A DNA stretch of 64,000 nt. Origin: Candidatus Manganitrophaceae bacterium. Lineage in GTDB: Bacteria > Nitrospirota > Nitrospiria > SBBL01 > Manganitrophaceae. Within the stretch, counting starts at the first letter, position 1; each line of letters begins with the position of its first letter. The stretch spans positions 1 to 64,000 of the forward strand of contig JACQEZ010000013.1 in NCBI GenBank assembly GCA_016200325.1, in the 5' to 3' direction. Below are positions 62,811-64,000 of the stretch, in pieces. The notes beneath the pieces are model-generated. The model searched no databases, was not told where the DNA came from, and saw only the letters and a list, made by a program, of their open reading frames with translations. The translations under genes and the position numbers were made by a program.

Positions 62811-63593
62811 ATGTCGCTTAAAAAGTCTCTGTTATGGCTCCTGTTGTTTGTGCTTCCCGTTCTTTTTCCCGGAAAGGCGGCTGCCTATAACGAAGACAGC
62901 CGGTTTCACTTTGAGGCGCTCTTCGAGTATCTGACCCGTGATATTCGAGAGGACAACACGCAGTTCGCCGGTGAGAATTTTCCGGAGACGACCTCTTCGG
63001 CGCAATCGCTTCGCCTTCTCGGCAAGTTGAGCCTTCGCATCGTCGACCCCCTGGAGATCTATGGTCTGGCGGGGGGGAGTAACCTCGATGTCGATGATTT
63101 CCATTTTCACTCCGATTTCAGCGGCGCCTATGGCGGCGGGGTGCGGGTGGTTCTCTTTCGGGAGCGAGATCCGCGACGACCCTATCAAGTCTTTGCCGAT
63201 TATCGGTTTCTGCAATTCAAAGCGAACGACTCCGTTCTCTTTGACCCGACGATTATCGACAATGCCGGCAACGCCGTTCATCTCCTTCCCCCCAGCGGGG
63301 AGAGCGTCCAAGAGCGGATTCGCTGGCAGGAGCATACGGTGAAGCTCGGCTTCATGGCCCGGGATTATGAATTTGAGCCGTATGGAGGGGTTCGCTTCTC
63401 TTTAGTGAAAGGGCGGGACCATATCCCCACCTCCGTTCAGAAGCTGAATATAAAAGTAAACCAGGACGACATTTTCGGCGTGTTTCTTGGAACGTCGTAT
63501 TACCTGACCCCCTCGGACAAAGCGGCGCTCTTCGTCGAGGGGAGTCTGTTCGATCAATATTCGATTAGCGGAGGGTTCCGCGTCGGCTTTTAA
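62811..63593 (+). CDS. Outer-membrane beta-barrel protein
   Basis: About 260 residues. A signal peptide (to about residue 23, ending GKAAAYN) is followed by alternating beta-strands, and the C-terminus ends in Gly-Gly-Phe-Arg-Val-Gly-Phe, the typical Bam-recognised signature with terminal Phe. Function unknown. ATG 62811 has GGGGAGG nearby and gives a clean signal peptide. Confidence 0.82.
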   Translation: MSLKKSLLWLLLFVLPVLFPGKAAAYNEDSRFHFEALFEYLTRDIREDNTQFAGENFPETTSSAQSLRLLGKLSLRIVDPLEIYGLAGGSNLDVDDFHFHSDFSGAYGGGVRVVLFRERDPRRPYQVFADYRFLQFKANDSVLFDPTIIDNAGNAVHLLPPSGESVQERIRWQEHTVKLGFMARDYEFEPYGGVRFSLVKGRDHIPTSVQKLNIKVNQDDIFGVFLGTSYYLTPSDKAALFVEGSLFDQYSISGGFRVGF

Positions 63594-63601
63594 CAATCAA
63601 C

Positions 63602-64000
63602 ATGGTAAAAGAAATGTATAAAAAAATATTTTTAGCGGTTTTATTGGCCTGGACGGTCGCATTGACCGGATGCCACATGACGGAGGGCGCTTCAGTCCGC
63701 GCCGATTACTACGGCGACTACCCGTATCGAAGGGCGGCCCCCTATCCGTACTATCCCTATTATCCCTATTACAATCGGTATTATGATCCTTTCCTCTATC
63801 CCGCTTACGTATATGATCCCTACCCGTATTTCTTTTTCGGCGGCAGTTTCATCTACGGCACCAGCGACGTCTTTATTGTCAATCATCATCATCGGTCTAT
63901 CGGGCCGGGCTCCCGGAGCCTTCGCGGTTTCCGGGGGGGAGGCGGTGGGACGATTGCCCCTTCAAGCCCTTCACAGGGAGGAGGGGGTAGCAGTGGCGGC
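63602..64000 (+). CDS. Tyr/Pro-rich lipoprotein (3' end beyond window)
   Basis: At least 133 residues, cut by the window end. A signal peptide ends in lipobox LTGC. It is followed by a Tyr/Pro-rich stretch (PYYPYYPYYNRYYDP) and then Gly/Ser-rich low complexity with an HHH cluster. It probably sits in the outer membrane beside the beta-barrel protein encoded eight bases upstream. Confidence 0.75.
   Translation, partial: MVKEMYKKIFLAVLLAWTVALTGCHMTEGASVRADYYGDYPYRRAAPYPYYPYYPYYNRYYDPFLYPAYVYDPYPYFFFGGSFIYGTSDVFIVNHHHRSIGPGSRSLRGFRGGGGGTIAPSSPSQGGGGSSGG

Overview
The window looks like a chromosomal segment of a GC-rich, Gram-negative, environmental bacterium. It has outer-membrane proteins, lipoproteins, an RND metal pump, a LpoA-like lipoprotein-type activator and an RpoS-like sigma factor. 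The gene content (ferredoxin next to a b6-type cytochrome b, two-subunit pyruvate carboxylase, TreY/MalQ, NtrC-type metal response, HAD/FabF/ACP/DegT cluster) is closest in my memory to Nitrospirota (Nitrospira or Manganitrophus-like bacteria). That placement is an inference, because no rRNA is present. I see no prophage, transposase, CRISPR array or plasmid gene. XerD is the only recombinase.

Layout. 1-4411: a 5'-truncated nucleotide-sugar decarboxylase with an internal deletion, a DUF3108 protein, YacG, a ferredoxin/cytochrome b pair and a cold-shock gene with its own promoter and terminator. 4423-7537: guaB-guaA. 7538-16519: a sensor kinase/NtrC-type regulator pair followed by a CzcCBA-like efflux operon. 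Both transcription units carry a sigma54-like -24/-12 element preceded by the same dyad. 16620-24391: a compact nine-gene operon (HAD phosphatase, class III aminotransferase, hydrolase, FabF, ACP, FemAB/GNAT-like acyltransferase, two small four-helix transporters, DegT aminotransferase), facing a ureohydrolase-family gene. This is the best candidate for an undescribed pathway. 25420-30552: a TMEM165/GDT1 cation exporter, TreY and an unknown protein. 30653-34751: ArsC, BolA, alanine dehydrogenase overlapping a tRNA-Pro(CGG), acylphosphatase, an RpoS-like sigma factor and Apt. 34874-42787: a lipoprotein, a receiver-only regulator, XerD, an LpoA/LivJ-like activator and a pyruvate carboxylase operon ending in an M50 protease.

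42870-47200 (mostly minus strand): a 26-residue membrane peptide, a PRC-barrel protein, a membrane protein, a charged small protein, a roughly 317-nt structured candidate ncRNA with promoter and terminator, Maf and Dus. 47418-54285: a degenerate GyrA-like protein, a DMT transporter, a beta-helix protein, a methyltransferase, oligoribonuclease, a radical SAM protein, a zinc ribbon and an auto-regulated TetR. 54629-64000: MalQ, a small DUF5670-like membrane protein, a large GAF-containing histidine kinase, a thioesterase, GlsB, DUF2007, ScpA-ScpB, a beta-barrel protein and a Tyr/Pro-rich lipoprotein cut by the window end.

Most genes are ordinary housekeeping or stress genes. The points that stand out are the ACP-centred operon, the GyrA-like protein, the structured RNA at 45068-45384, the paired sigma54/dyad elements, the ferredoxin-cytochrome b module with a His-rich tail, and the ald/tRNA overlap.
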